Below are positions 47,239 through 56,928 of a stretch of 64,000 nucleotides of DNA, piece after piece. The stretch spans positions 24,628 to 88,627 of the forward strand of contig SUVK01000003.1 in assembly GCA_015062055.1 (NCBI GenBank), in the 5' to 3' direction. This stretch comes from Akkermansiaceae bacterium (GTDB taxonomy: Bacteria; Verrucomicrobiota; Verrucomicrobiia; Verrucomicrobiales; Akkermansiaceae). A program made the position numbers and the translations under genes. How positions within the stretch are numbered: the first letter of the stretch is position 1; every line of letters starts with the position of its first letter. The notes under the pieces were generated by a model that had not been told where the DNA came from, ran no database searches, and worked only from the letters and a program-made list of their open reading frames with translations.

Positions 47239-49395
47239 ATGGCAGCAATACCCCCGGGCTTGGCACTGAACGATGCACTCAGAGACTACTTTGGCTTTGA
47301 GAGGTTGCGCACGGGGCAAGATGAGATAGTGTCCGCCATCATGGCGGGGCGAGATACGTTGGCTATCATGCCGACGGGCGGTGGCAAGTCATTGTGTTAC
47401 CAATTGCCGGCCCTGTGCCGGGAGGGAGTCACCATAGTGGTATCGCCCCTCATTGCTTTGATGAAAGATCAGGTGGATGCCCTGCTGGCCAAGGGTATAC
47501 CGGCAGCAGCCATCAACTCCTCGTTGGAGGGGGAGGCGTACCGCCAAGTGATGAGCGATTTTCGCCGTGGCGAGCTCAAGATAGTGTACGTGGCGCCGGA
47601 GCGATTCGGCAACGATGGGTTTATGCACACCCTGCAAGGTATGCAAATATCTTTGCTGGCGATAGACGAGGCCCACTGCCTGAGCCAATGGGGGCATGAT
47701 TTTCGCCCCGACTACCTGCGGTTGGGGCGCGTGCGGCAAGAGCTGGGCAACCCGCAAACCGTGGCACTTACCGCCACCGCTACCGAGAACGTGCGGCAGG
47801 ATATTCTGCAAACGCTGCAACTGCAAGACCCGGCGGTTGTCATCAGCGGGTTCGGGCGCGACAACCTCGACTTTGCCATTACCCACTGCGAGGGGCGCAA
47901 AGCCAAGTTCGAGCGCATTCGCCATATCATCGACAAGTGGAAAAAGGGAATCATCTACTGCTCCACCCGCAAAAATGTCATGACCGTGTTTGAGGAGATT
48001 CGCGGCTACGGCAGCAGCGCGGTGGCTTACCATGCCGGCATGACGGACGAAGAGCGCGAGTTCTCTCAAGACGCCTTCATATCGGGCAGGGCAGATGTGG
48101 TAGTGGCCACCAACGCCTTTGGCATGGGGATAGACCGCGCCGATGTTCGCTTTGTCATACATTTTGAAATACCGGGCAGTGTAGAGGCCTACTACCAAGA
48201 GGCGGGGCGTGCGGGCCGAGACGGCGAGCTGTCCGCCTGCGAGCTTTTGTTCAACCATGCAGATTTAAAGACGCAGGAGTTTTTCTTTGAGGGCAGCAAC
48301 CCCTCGGTAGATTTGATACGCAGCGTATACAACCTGCTGCGCGCCCGCTGCAACCCCGACACGGGCGAGCTGCAAATGACCGTAGACGCCATGGCTGCCG
48401 AGCTGGGCAAAGATGTAAACCCCATGGGCGTGGGCACCTCCCTATCGGCTCTCATCCACGCCGGCGCCATTACCCGCAGCGATGTTGCCGGCAGCAATAC
48501 CCGCCTTACCAAAGTGCTCAACCCCGGTAAGTCCTTTGCCTCTCTCGATATAGACCGCGACCGTATCGACGAAAAAGCCCGCCGCGACCACGCCAAAATA
48601 GAGGCCATTACACGCTATGCCTACAGCATCGGTTGCCGACAGCGCTGGATTCTCGATTACTTCGGCGAGACGGGGACTTGCGATTGCGGGCATTGCGATA
48701 ATTGCAAGGCCGAAGAACCCGCCGATGCCGAAGATTTGCAGGGGGATGACCTTGTTGTGGTGCGCAAAGCCCTGGCCGGTGTGGCGCGTGCCTCCAAACG
48801 CCTGCCCGACGGCTCTTGGCAGGGGATATATGGCCGCAGTAAAATTATGGACATGCTGCGCGGTGCAAAAAATGCCACCATGCACTATTACCTTACCTCG
48901 CTGTCTACCTACGGTATATTGTCGGAGCTGACGGACGCCAAGATGAAGGCCTTGTTTCGCGCCATGCAAGAGGGTGGCCTGTTGCAGAGCTCCGGGGGGG
49001 ATATGCCCCTGCTGACTCTTTCGGCCAAAGGCGAAGATGTCATGCGCGAAAAAGCCCCCGCACGCCTTACCCGCCGAGGTTGGGCCAAAGATGCCGTCCG
49101 CAAAACAAAACAGGCCGCCATCAACCCCCGCGGGCATCAACTCATCGCCGGTATGCTCGGCTGCCGTATGGATAAAGAGCTCTACAACCACCTTGCCGAG
49201 CTGCGCCGCGACCTCGCTGCCGAGTTCCGTATGCCCGTCTACCGTATCATGAATACAGAGGCCCTCAAAGCACTCGCCACCATCAAACCCACCACTATCG
49301 AGGCTGCCTCTCGCATCAAGGGAATCGGCCCCTGGACCCGCCAAACCACCCTCCGCGCCTTCGTTGAGCTCATTCAGGATTACGAAGGCGTTTAG
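47239..49395 (+). CDS. recQ: ATP-dependent DNA helicase RecQ
   Basis: 718 aa. Superfamily 2 helicase unwinding DNA 3' to 5' in recombinational repair. Walker A MPTGGGKSLCYQLPAL (about 50-66), DEAH as IDEAHCLSQWGHDFRPDY (about 140-158), motif III TATA, and the second helicase lobe with AYHAGM, ATNAFGMGID and QEAGRAGRDG. The RQC zinc ligands are in CRQRWILDYFGE and CGHCDNC. The C-terminal part contains a long linker and an HRDC domain (NTEALKALATIKPTT, ASRIKGIGPW). It ends with TAG, showing that the host uses amber as a stop. Own leaderless-type promoter. Confidence 0.95.
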   Translation: MAAIPPGLALNDALRDYFGFERLRTGQDEIVSAIMAGRDTLAIMPTGGGKSLCYQLPALCREGVTIVVSPLIALMKDQVDALLAKGIPAAAINSSLEGEAYRQVMSDFRRGELKIVYVAPERFGNDGFMHTLQGMQISLLAIDEAHCLSQWGHDFRPDYLRLGRVRQELGNPQTVALTATATENVRQDILQTLQLQDPAVVISGFGRDNLDFAITHCEGRKAKFERIRHIIDKWKKGIIYCSTRKNVMTVFEEIRGYGSSAVAYHAGMTDEEREFSQDAFISGRADVVVATNAFGMGIDRADVRFVIHFEIPGSVEAYYQEAGRAGRDGELSACELLFNHADLKTQEFFFEGSNPSVDLIRSVYNLLRARCNPDTGELQMTVDAMAAELGKDVNPMGVGTSLSALIHAGAITRSDVAGSNTRLTKVLNPGKSFASLDIDRDRIDEKARRDHAKIEAITRYAYSIGCRQRWILDYFGETGTCDCGHCDNCKAEEPADAEDLQGDDLVVVRKALAGVARASKRLPDGSWQGIYGRSKIMDMLRGAKNATMHYYLTSLSTYGILSELTDAKMKALFRAMQEGGLLQSSGGDMPLLTLSAKGEDVMREKAPARLTRRGWAKDAVRKTKQAAINPRGHQLIAGMLGCRMDKELYNHLAELRRDLAAEFRMPVYRIMNTEALKALATIKPTTIEAASRIKGIGPWTRQTTLRAFVELIQDYEGV

Positions 49396-49457
49396 GCACC
49401 TTCGACCGATTGAGATGAACGATAAATGCGACTGCCCTGGCATTCCTCTTTATTTTC

Positions 49458-49486
49458 TTGACTCTTGATAATCTATCTTCTAACAT
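49458..49486 (+). promoter_or_regulatory. Promoter of the ankyrin/coiled-coil gene, leaderless type
   Basis: TTGACT (49458-49463), 17 bp, TAACAT (49481-49486); ATG 49494 follows after 7 nt. A TTG at 49458 opening the same frame lies in the -35 itself. Confidence 0.7.
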
Positions 49487-49493
49487 CGGCAGT

Positions 49494-50726
49494 ATGGACA
49501 ACCAATCTACCGGCAAAAGCCTCAAAGCTCTTATCATTACCATTGCCACTGCCACCCTTCTGCTCACCGGTGCCGGTACTGCCAATTATTTACAATATCA
49601 ACACGGCAAAAAACAAAAACGTCATTTTACGTACCAAATAAGCGCCTTAAATACTACCATTGACGGCCTGCATTCTGATAAACGAGAGCAACAAAAACAA
49701 ATCACCGCCTTAAATGCCACCATTGACGGCCTGCATTCTGATAAACAAGAGCAACAAGAACAAATCACCGCCTTAAATTCTACCATTGACGGCCTGCAAA
49801 CAGAGGTAAAACACCTGAACAGTGAAATTAAACGCCTCCACCCCTTGGCTGAATTCGCCATAAATGTACAAGAGGAACGCCGTCTTCAAGCTCAGCGCGA
49901 AGCAGAGGAACAACGTCTCCAAGCTCAGCGTGAAGCAGAGGAACGCCGTCTCCAAGCTCAGCGTGAAGAGGAGGAAGAACAACGGCGCAACTCAGCAAAA
50001 GCTAAAGCACAACAAGAACTTTCCACCCGCGGATGCCCGCCATCTGCCTATGCGCGCGAACTGGGGTACGCAGTAAAAGATAATAACACCGAAATGGTAA
50101 GCCTTTTGCTCACAGCCGGTACTAACCCCAATGCAGCCAATGCTATCTATCAGGCGGTAGAGAAAGACTACACGGAAATCGTCAAGCTTTTATTAGCTGC
50201 ACCGGGTATTCATGTCAACAAAGCGGATAAGGATGGCTATACTCCTCTCTCCCGGGCGGCAAAGAAAGGCCACACAGAATGCGTCAAGCTTCTCCTCGCT
50301 GCACCGGGCATTGACGTCAACAAGGCGGATGGGAAAGGCTATACTCCTCTCTCCCGGGCGGCAGAAAAAGGCGACACAGAATGCGTCAAACTTCTCCTTG
50401 CTGCACCGGGCATTGATGTCAACAAGGCGAATAGGAATGGCGATACGCCTCTCAACGTAGCAGTATATTGGAGACACACAGAATGCACCAAACTTTTGCT
50501 TGCTGTACCGGGCATTAATGTCAACAAGGCGAATAGGGATGGCGATACGCCTCTCCATGTGATGGCAAGAAACGGCGACACAGAATGCGTCAAACTTCTC
50601 CTCGCTGTACCGGGGTTTGATGTCAACAAACCAAGTAAAGATGGCCATACTCCTCTCTTCTGGGCTGCAGAGAACGGCTACACAGAAATCGTCAATCTTC
50701 TTGAGGCTGCAGGAGGGAGAAAATGA
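49494..50726 (+). CDS. Membrane-anchored coiled-coil ankyrin-repeat protein
   Basis: 410 aa from ATG 49494. A TM helix (about 10-32) is followed by a coiled coil made of near-identical 21-22-residue repeats (ITALNATIDGLHSDK type, three copies) and then of EAEERRLQAQR repeats (three copies). From about residue 185 come six or seven ankyrin repeats with the consensus GYTPLSRAAEKG and LLLAAPGIDVNKA. Both repeat sets are close at DNA level, so copy number probably changes. Ankyrin repeats suggest a protein-binding role on the far side of the membrane. A similar ankyrin lipoprotein occurs on the mobile element at 62999. Confidence 0.82.
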   Translation: MDNQSTGKSLKALIITIATATLLLTGAGTANYLQYQHGKKQKRHFTYQISALNTTIDGLHSDKREQQKQITALNATIDGLHSDKQEQQEQITALNSTIDGLQTEVKHLNSEIKRLHPLAEFAINVQEERRLQAQREAEEQRLQAQREAEERRLQAQREEEEEQRRNSAKAKAQQELSTRGCPPSAYARELGYAVKDNNTEMVSLLLTAGTNPNAANAIYQAVEKDYTEIVKLLLAAPGIHVNKADKDGYTPLSRAAKKGHTECVKLLLAAPGIDVNKADGKGYTPLSRAAEKGDTECVKLLLAAPGIDVNKANRNGDTPLNVAVYWRHTECTKLLLAVPGINVNKANRDGDTPLHVMARNGDTECVKLLLAVPGFDVNKPSKDGHTPLFWAAENGYTEIVNLLEAAGGRK

Positions 50727-50818
50727 TGTTTGATGTTGAATTTTTGATGTTTAAAGTATTGCTAACTGCAGCTCGGGGAATGGGGTAAAGCCCCCGCAGA
50801 GGCTCACGCTTTTTTACA

Positions 50819-50849
50819 CCCCCGCAGTTGTAGTCTGCGGGGGATTTTT
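50819..50849 (+). terminator. Terminator after the ankyrin gene
   Basis: CCCCCGCAG pairs with CTGCGGGGG around TTGTAGT, followed by ATTTTT. A second copy of the left arm sits 28 bp upstream. Confidence 0.9.
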
Positions 50850-51073
50850 GTAGCCACGGTGCATTGGCAAAATGAGGTGAAAAATCCGTCTGATGACGGA
50901 TGGTGAAAACGCCCTTATTGCTTGTTTGCTCATTTTGAGTGACATGTGTATATGTTAGTACCTGATTTATGAGGCATCCGGCTTTTCACGTGTCAGCCAA
51001 ACTCGTGGGAAGTGTCAGTTCGGTGACTGTTTTTTTGAGGCAATGCGCTGCCCTGATAAATGCGCGATTTGAC
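50850..51073. other. Intergenic stretch before pdxH
   Basis: Contains an ATCCGTC/GACGGAT hairpin near 50887 that would be a minus-strand terminator (TTTTT on that strand), although no minus-strand gene is seen. No other feature. Confidence 0.35.
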
Positions 51074-51102
51074 TTGCCTTTTGGCTTGCCGGGGGGTATA
51101 GT
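51074..51102 (+). promoter_or_regulatory. Promoter of pdxH, leaderless type
   Basis: TTGCCT (51074-51079), 17 bp, TATAGT (51097-51102); ATG 51110 follows after 7 nt. Confidence 0.7.
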
Positions 51103-51109
51103 AAGGGGC

Positions 51110-51748
51110 ATGGATTTATCTGCATTTCGAGAAGAATACCTCAAGGACACGCTGCATCGCAAAGATTTGGCCGACACTCCGTTTGAGCAGTTCGACCGCT
51201 GGTTCAAGCAAGCGCTCGAGAGCGGTATCCCCGAGCCCAACGCCATGAGCATAGCTACGGCCACCCCCGGTGGTTGCCCGTCCCTGCGCACGGTGCTGCT
51301 CAAATACTACGATGCCCGTGGTTACGTATTCTTCACTAACTATACCAGCCGCAAAGCAAAAGAGCTGGAGGCCAACCCCGAGATATGCATGATGCTGCCT
51401 TGGGTGACTCTGGAACGCCAGATTATTGTTTATGGGCGTGCAGAAAAAATCTCTCGCCTGGAGACTCTCAAATACTTCCTTACCCGCCCCCGCGAAAGCC
51501 AGCTGGGTGCATGGGTATCTCACCAAAGCCAGGTGATATCTACGCGTAAGTTGCTCATGATGAAATTGCAAGAGCTTAAGCGTAAGTTCTGCGAGGGCAA
51601 AGTGCCGCTGCCCGACTTTTGGGGCGGCTACCGTATTGTGCCTCACCATATGGAGTTTTGGCAGGGCGGCCCCGGCCGCGTGCACGACCGCTTTATGTAC
51701 ACCCTGCAAGAAGACGGTACGTGGGGTATCGAGCGCTTGCAGCCCTGA
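51110..51748 (+). CDS. pdxH: Pyridoxamine/pyridoxine 5'-phosphate oxidase
   Basis: 212 aa from ATG 51110; a longer frame from 50969 crosses the promoter and is discarded. It oxidises PNP or PMP to pyridoxal phosphate with FMN and O2. Signatures: NAMSIATAT, PSLRTVLLKYYDARGYVFFT (FMN binding), NYTSRKAKELEANP, RQIIVYGRAEKIS, SQLGAWVSHQSQVI, and the C-terminal FWGGYRIVPHHMEFWQGG with RVHDRFMY. All substrate-contacting residues that I know of appear present. An O2-using enzyme in a probable anaerobe is common in this group. Confidence 0.95.
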   Translation: MDLSAFREEYLKDTLHRKDLADTPFEQFDRWFKQALESGIPEPNAMSIATATPGGCPSLRTVLLKYYDARGYVFFTNYTSRKAKELEANPEICMMLPWVTLERQIIVYGRAEKISRLETLKYFLTRPRESQLGAWVSHQSQVISTRKLLMMKLQELKRKFCEGKVPLPDFWGGYRIVPHHMEFWQGGPGRVHDRFMYTLQEDGTWGIERLQP

Positions 51749-51815
51749 TGACGCCACCGGCGCCGTCATGCCCTACCCCGCGCCCCTTCGCGCGAACCGC
51801 TTAAGTAATTTATCA

Positions 51816-51844
51816 TTGACATAGCGGGCGTAAGAGAGTATTCT
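51816..51844 (+). promoter_or_regulatory. Promoter of the AGCS symporter gene
   Basis: Consensus -35 TTGACA (51816-51821), 17 bp, TATTCT (51839-51844). The leader to ATG 51859 is about 7 nt. Confidence 0.72.
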
Positions 51845-51858
51845 CTCCCCCGCACGCC

Positions 51859-53232
51859 ATGACAGAAACCATCTCAACCATATTGCAATGTGTCCGCGAC
51901 TTTTTGTGGAACTACATTCTCGTCTTCATTTTGCTGGGTACACACCTGTACCTTACATTTCAACTGCGCGCACCGCAACGCCACCTGTGCAAGGCACTTA
52001 AATGCTATTTCCCGAAAAAAGGGCAGAGCGGTGGTGAGATTTCTCAATTTTCGGCGTTGATGGTATCCTTGGCATCCAATGTGGGTGTGGGTAATATCAC
52101 CGGTGTAGCCGTCGCCGTGTCGATGGGTGGCCCGGGCGCGATATTCTGGCTAATCATCACCGGTTTTTTGGGCATGTCTACACGCTATGCCGAAAGCCTG
52201 TTAGCCATACGCTACCGTGTGCAAGATAAAGACGGCAATATCAGCGGCGGCCCCATGTATGCCATCGAGCGCGGCCTCAACTGCAAATGGTTAGCCGTGC
52301 TCTTTGCCGTCTTTACTACCATTGCCGCCATTGGTATCGGCAACTTGGTGCAGGCCAATACCGTGGCCCAAACCCTTGCATCGACAGTTCCCCCCGTGGT
52401 AACGGGCGGGGTACTGGCCTTGTTGGTGGCCGGCGTGCTGCTTTTCGGGCTCAACGGCATATCGCGGGCATGCTCGGCACTGGTGCCTACCATGGCATTC
52501 ATGTACCTGCTGGGGTGCGGCATCTTGCTGGGGGTCAATTTCTCATTCATCGGCCAAGCCGTTTGCCTTATTTTCGAGCAAGCCTTCTCGTTCTCATCTG
52601 TCACCGGTGGTCTTTTGGGTTCTACCATTGTGATAGCCATGAGAGAAGGCTCCAGCCGCAGCCTCTTTGCTACCGAGGCCGGCTTAGGCTCTGCCCCCAT
52701 CGTATCGGCTGCCGTTAAAACCGATAACCCCGTTCAGCAAGCCTTGGTTGCCTATACCGCCCCGTTTTGGACGGTCCTTATCTGCACCCTTACCGGCGTT
52801 ACCCTCACCACCTCCTTCTTGGCGGCGGGCCATACCGATGCTTCTCAATTCAGCATGCTCGATGCCTTCGGCACCATCGGCACCATCGGTTCCGTCCTCC
52901 TTACCATCAGCTTGGTCGCCTTTGCTGTCTCCACCCTCTTGGGGTGGTCTTATTATGGTGAAAAATCCCTCGAATTCCTCGGCGGGCGCAAGCTTATCAG
53001 CCCCTATCGCGCCGTCTGGGTTGTTGCTGTCTTTGTTGGTTGCGTGATTCATGAAAGCAAAATCGTGTGGAATTTCTCCGATATTGCTAACGGCCTTATG
53101 GCTATCCCCAACCTCGTCTGCGTGATTATTCTTTCGGGCGTTATTCTTAAAGAAACTCGCTATTATCTCAAAGACAATAATTTATATAAAAAAGATGAGA
53201 CGCCGATACCCGTCATTGATAAGAAAAATTAA
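51859..53232 (+). CDS. Sodium:alanine/glycine symporter (AGCS family)
   Basis: 457 aa with about ten TM helices. Family signatures: GGEISQFSALMVSLASNVGVGNITGVAVA, present at about residues 57-85 (GxGNIxGVA binds substrate and Na+), GGPGAIFW, GMSTRYAESLLAIRYR, GGPMYAIERG, and MREGSSRSLFATEAGLGSAPIVSA late in the protein. The length matches AlsT/DagA. It imports alanine or glycine with Na+. Single gene with its own promoter and a terminator at 53369; it is the last clear host gene before the mobile element. Confidence 0.93.
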   Translation: MTETISTILQCVRDFLWNYILVFILLGTHLYLTFQLRAPQRHLCKALKCYFPKKGQSGGEISQFSALMVSLASNVGVGNITGVAVAVSMGGPGAIFWLIITGFLGMSTRYAESLLAIRYRVQDKDGNISGGPMYAIERGLNCKWLAVLFAVFTTIAAIGIGNLVQANTVAQTLASTVPPVVTGGVLALLVAGVLLFGLNGISRACSALVPTMAFMYLLGCGILLGVNFSFIGQAVCLIFEQAFSFSSVTGGLLGSTIVIAMREGSSRSLFATEAGLGSAPIVSAAVKTDNPVQQALVAYTAPFWTVLICTLTGVTLTTSFLAAGHTDASQFSMLDAFGTIGTIGSVLLTISLVAFAVSTLLGWSYYGEKSLEFLGGRKLISPYRAVWVVAVFVGCVIHESKIVWNFSDIANGLMAIPNLVCVIILSGVILKETRYYLKDNNLYKKDETPIPVIDKKN

Positions 53233-53368
53233 AAAAATACAGTTTTTTTGAACAAACCCCACCATTTTGGTGTACTTACTATATCGGTTCCCCGGCTCGG
53301 GGTGAAGGAGAGAGCGCTCCGCGCCATTTTGTGAGGGGGACTGAGTTTCATAGGTAGTAAGTTGGAGA

Positions 53369-53397
53369 AAGCCCCGTCGGATGACGGGGCTTTCTTT
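53369..53397 (+). terminator. Terminator of the symporter gene
   Basis: GCCCCGTC-GGAT-GACGGGGC followed by TTTCTTT. Confidence 0.9.
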
Positions 53398-54083
53398 ATG
53401 GTTAATAATGAATATGTTGCAAGAAATAAATTGCTTTGAGTTTTACAACTTTTGGGGGGATAAATGCCCAAAAACACCCCTTTTTTTAGGTCTAAATTTA
53501 GAGTAGAATCCACTCATATCATTACCCAAATGCTTACCTGAGGTTCCCGCTAATAATACAAGGAGCGTGTCGCTTAGGGTGCAACAGTGTTACAGGGTGT
53601 TCCCACATTTAGATTGTATCATGGGGTATTGTAATTACTAGTGTTATGAGTGTAACGAAGTGGAACGGTGACACGATGAGTATTGAAGTATCATGGGATA
53701 TTGTAATGACATTAGACATGAACCAGTATCATTGAACATTCATCAGACATTGGCACACCATTGGCAGGGACTGCCATTCACCACATTGCCAACACCTGAT
53801 GAAGAGGACTGTGAGCCATCCTAATAACGCATTAGAATGCTTTGTATGATGTGTTATGTGGTCAAGGAGGGTAAGGATACCAGAGGCACATGTAACCCCT
53901 TTCATTGATAGTAAAGAATGTGATTGAGAGGCATCTCTCTGTGACCTTATTCTGCTCACATAATCCAGACCTGATACACACACTCACACAGTTTGATGCA
54001 ACATCGTTGAGAACACCCTTATAATGGTATTCAACAAGGCTTCATGCAGGTTAGCAGCCGATACAAACAAAAGAAAAGAAGTT
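53398..54083. other. Left flank of the integrated element: repeats, no gene
   Basis: Base composition falls to A+T-rich here. No convincing gene on either strand. It holds a pair of 20-nt direct repeats (next entry), two CATTGGCA copies near 53735 and 53749, and the small inverted repeat TGGCA-gggac-TGCCA. It could hold the left attachment site and/or a replication or control region; neither is proved. Confidence 0.4.
53616..53707 (+). repeat. Two 20-bp direct repeats, 72 bp apart
   Basis: GTATCATGGGGTATTGTAAT at 53616-53635 recurs at 53688-53707 with a single change (GGGG to GGGA). A third partial copy (GTATCATTG) lies near 53722. They could be protein-binding iterons. Confidence 0.7.
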
Positions 54084-54545
54084 ATGTTAAATGATATAGT
54101 ATTAATGATTGATGGAGGTAATGGGAACACTCATAAGAGTGATTGCACCACTAAACAGAAGCGACAGGTAATAGAGAACTCATACAACCATGTAGTCAGA
54201 GAACATGTTATCTCTCTTGGAGTCGCAGCAGAGGAACAAAATCGCTATCGCAGGGTCATTCATACCATCATGGCAGAAGCAGGTATTATTGACAGTCAGA
54301 AAACTGTTGATAAAAGTCCGACAAAGAAGCGATACCATCCTTTTGACAATTCTCCTTATGGAGAGTTCGTGAATTATGAGCGTAGGGAAGATGGAGGAAG
54401 AGGAAAGCATGTGAATTCTTACTTGCTCAATGAGGTAGGAATGGCAAAGGTCAAGGAGATACTGACCAAGCATGTGACTGACCGATGCCTTACCAAGAAC
54501 CAAATTCAATCAGCCCAACAGTTCAGAGATGAATTGAAAACCTAG
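54084..54545 (+). CDS. Unknown element protein; frame continues through TAG into the next gene
   Basis: 153 aa from ATG 54084; an ATG at 54024 in the same frame lies on a TATAAT and is less likely. Basic, hydrophilic, Lys/Arg/Asn-rich, no known motif. In the standard code it stops at TAG 54543, and the next in-frame codon is ATG 54546. Since four further in-frame TAGs downstream appear to be sense codons, this may be the N-terminal domain of one ~750-aa protein ending at 56333. Function unknown; probably DNA-related given its basic character and its neighbour. Confidence 0.6.
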   Translation: MLNDIVLMIDGGNGNTHKSDCTTKQKRQVIENSYNHVVREHVISLGVAAEEQNRYRRVIHTIMAEAGIIDSQKTVDKSPTKKRYHPFDNSPYGEFVNYERREDGGRGKHVNSYLLNEVGMAKVKEILTKHVTDRCLTKNQIQSAQQFRDELKT

Positions 54546-56333
54546 ATGGATGTAGAGTTCTTGAAAGAATACTTGTAGCATAAAGGGATACCCTTCCATG
54601 ATGAATTAGGAAGAGTAGTGTTTAGTGCTCCATCTATGGAAAATTAGAACAAGACCATTTCATACACCTGCTATTACAATAATCCTACTACGGTGCAGTA
54701 TAAGAGCAGCAAGAGAGAGCACGATTTCAATGCAGTCTTCTGGTTCATCCATAGTCTTGAAGTCCCTGCTTTGAGTAACGATGCACAGGAAAAGGCTATC
54801 AGAGCAGCACGAATTTTCCGTGAATACTGGAATTTGAAGTTCAATGGTAAGACCGAGTGGGGAGTGAAGGCAGATGCTAAGACCTCCACCGAACCTGTTC
54901 AATCTGCACCTAGGTCTGAAACATCCATTCAATCTGTGAATGCCGATGCGTTGGTAGCAGAAGTGAAAGTATTGAGAGGAACAGTTGAACAACTGACTTC
55001 CATGGTGGTTACTCTCATGAAGCATCTCAACTGTGATATGCCAGTGATTGATGTCTCCACTACATCTGACAAAGATGAGGGTAAGATTGGAACCAAAACA
55101 GCCATCATCAACAGGATTTTGAAACATTCTCAACCTCTACCAGAGCAGAAGCGTTACAAGTCCATTATCCTTGAACAGATAGCCAAGGAGAATAAGCCTG
55201 AACGGAAGAAAGACCTCCAACAGGCTTACGACATCCTCAAAGAAAGACGATTACTATCAGCAAAGTATCGTCCTCATGGGGGATGGAAGTTTGACTTCCA
55301 GAGAAAGAGCATTGAACTGTTGTTCCGAGTAGAGACCAGACGGTCTGCCGTGTATAATACTCGCCACAGACCGCTCTATCCACGAATGATAGACGGTAAG
55401 TTAGTCAAGGAGGAGGCAACAGCAGGTGAGCAATACACCATACCCTACGGTTTGGAGAAGTTGGATTACTCATACAAAACTATCTTCGTTACGGAGGGTA
55501 TCTACGATAGTTGTTTCTTGAAGAACTGCCTTGCGTATTCCAACTGGATACTTCCCACCGAGATGAGTAAGGTGATAGACATCTACCGAGAGGCAGGTTT
55601 CCAGATTATCCACATCCTTGATAATTTCCGCTTGGGTGATAAGGGTGGTCTAAAAGGGCTGTATCATGTAAAGGAGTATAAAGATTGGCTATCCAAGGGT
55701 GATAAGGTGTTCTCATGGGGTATTTACTCCGAATTCAAGGATTTCAACGATGTTGCTATTGTGTATGGATTAGACGAGATTGACGCTCAAACCATCATTG
55801 ACAACTCGTGGAATGAGGATGAAGTGAGAGCCAACTGCGATAAGCATTTCTCTGAATGGCTGGAAGTGTGCAGAAAGAAGTGCAGTAAAGAGGAATGGGA
55901 GAAATTCGCTCCATCTGTGGGATTGTCGTGTAAAGTGACCGTAGAAGAACCTGTTGTGTATGGCAACTTGAACGATGCTGCCTAGAACAGTCAGATTGAC
56001 GAAGATGATGAATGGGAAGAAGATGAGAATGAAGGCATCCCTGACCGTTGGAAAGAGAATGATGAAATGATAACTGCTATCTTCGGCAATAATACAGGTT
56101 AGCCACACGCTAATCAGGAGTCAGCAATAATCTGCAAAAATGAGAAGCCCATAGCCTCTGGACAAGATGATGACTTAGACGCTTACCTTGCAGAACTGGG
56201 AGCCGAACAGCAGCAATCATCCATGCAATACAAGACACGAAAAGCCATGGAGAAGAGTTATGATGAGTTTATTGAGCAGGAGATGAGGGAATTGGAAAAA
56301 ACTACGAAAGATGTATTCAGTTCCAGCCACTGA
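54546..56333 (+). CDS. TOPRIM/primase-like protein read through four TAG codons
   Basis: 595 codons from ATG 54546 to TGA 56331-56333, interrupted in frame only by TAG at 54576, 54645, 55983 and 56100; there is no TAA, TGA or frameshift. Under the standard code only 54693-55985 (430 aa) is open. If TAG is read as Gln the product is continuous. A central region is coiled coil; the TOPRIM signature lies mid-way: TIFVTEGIYDS (catalytic Glu), HILDNFRLGDKGG (DxD replaced by DNF) and FKDFNDVAI. The C-terminus beyond TAG 55983 is very acidic. TOPRIM proteins of phages prime replication; so replication protein of the element is the best guess. Confidence 0.65.
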
Positions 56334-56365
56334 GACTGACAAGCACAGGGATTTTGATACAAGTA

Positions 56366-56393
56366 ACCCCACCTTTCATACGAAGGGTGGGGC
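56366..56393 (+). terminator. Weak terminator-like hairpin
   Basis: CCCCACC pairs with GGTGGGG, 33 bp after the primase-like gene; the T-tract is poor. A closely similar hairpin ends the ankyrin gene at 62942. Confidence 0.4.
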
Positions 56394-56444
56394 TCACATT
56401 TTCAAGATTGGAGAACCGATAACTCAATCGCGCTAAATACTCAT

Positions 56445-56648
56445 ATGAATATCTCTGAACTTTCAAAACTATTGGACAACGGCACAATAAAGAAGAATAC
56501 TGTCAAATCTGCTTCTCTTTTTAACAAAGTTGTGCAGAAAAACACCTTAAATAAGGATTGTAATCAAATCACGCAACATTCTGCATAGAAACAGGAAAAA
56601 ATGTCTATTAAATAGAGTTTCAGAGATATGATGGACAAATACTTATAA
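56445..56648 (+). CDS. 67-codon protein with two in-frame TAG codons
   Basis: ATG 56445 runs to TAA 56646-56648 with TAG at codons 48 (56586) and 57 (56613). In the standard code only 47 codons are open. Composition stays coding-like after both TAGs (KQEKMSIK, then SFRDMMDKYL), and the final stop is TAA, as expected if TAG is sense. Hydrophilic, helical; function unknown. It sits between the primase-like gene and the convergent integrase. Confidence 0.5.
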
Positions 56649-56724
56649 TCTGGTTTATCGCTATGAATGGATGTTGCAGGTTATAGAAAAAAATTTGAAC
56701 TAAGAACCTAAATCTGGTTTATCG
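56648..56724. repeat. Direct repeats near the integrase, possible arm sites
   Basis: ATCTGGTTTATCG occurs at 56648-56660 and 56712-56724; an inverted partial copy (CCAAATCTGG) is at 56811-56820. Spaced copies beside a tyrosine recombinase gene suggest arm-type binding sites. Confidence 0.45.
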
Positions 56725-56739
56725 TCATATTCACGAGAG

Positions 56740-56769
56740 GAGAGGAGCAATAATGCTCCTCTCTTTTTT
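56740..56769 (+). terminator. Strong terminator of the + strand element genes
   Basis: GAGAGGAGC-aataat-GCTCCTCTC followed by TTTTTT. Confidence 0.9.
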
Positions 56770-56928
56770 GCCTTCATAGTTGAAAAAAATCCCCAAATAA
56801 AATTGACGAGCCAGATTTGGTGTATATACCCATGGGAAGAAAAAAGTAAAGAATTGTATTACAGTAGCACCTCATGGGCTTACAAAGTCAAACCGACAAT
56901 TGAGAAAATGATAATTTCCTCGCCTCTT
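56770..56928. other. Gap before the integrase end
   Basis: Holds TTGACG (about 56803), 16 bp and TATACC on the + strand, reading toward the integrase as antisense, and a 5-codon frame. No supported gene. Confidence 0.3.

Noticed and set aside
53729..53983. 84-codon minus-strand frame
   Set aside because: Overlaps the repeat region, odd composition, no start signal and no match to any pattern.
54024..56648. Interrupted frames as pseudogenes
   Set aside because: All interruptions are TAG; no TAA, TGA or frameshift is needed, so ordinary decay is less likely than recoding.
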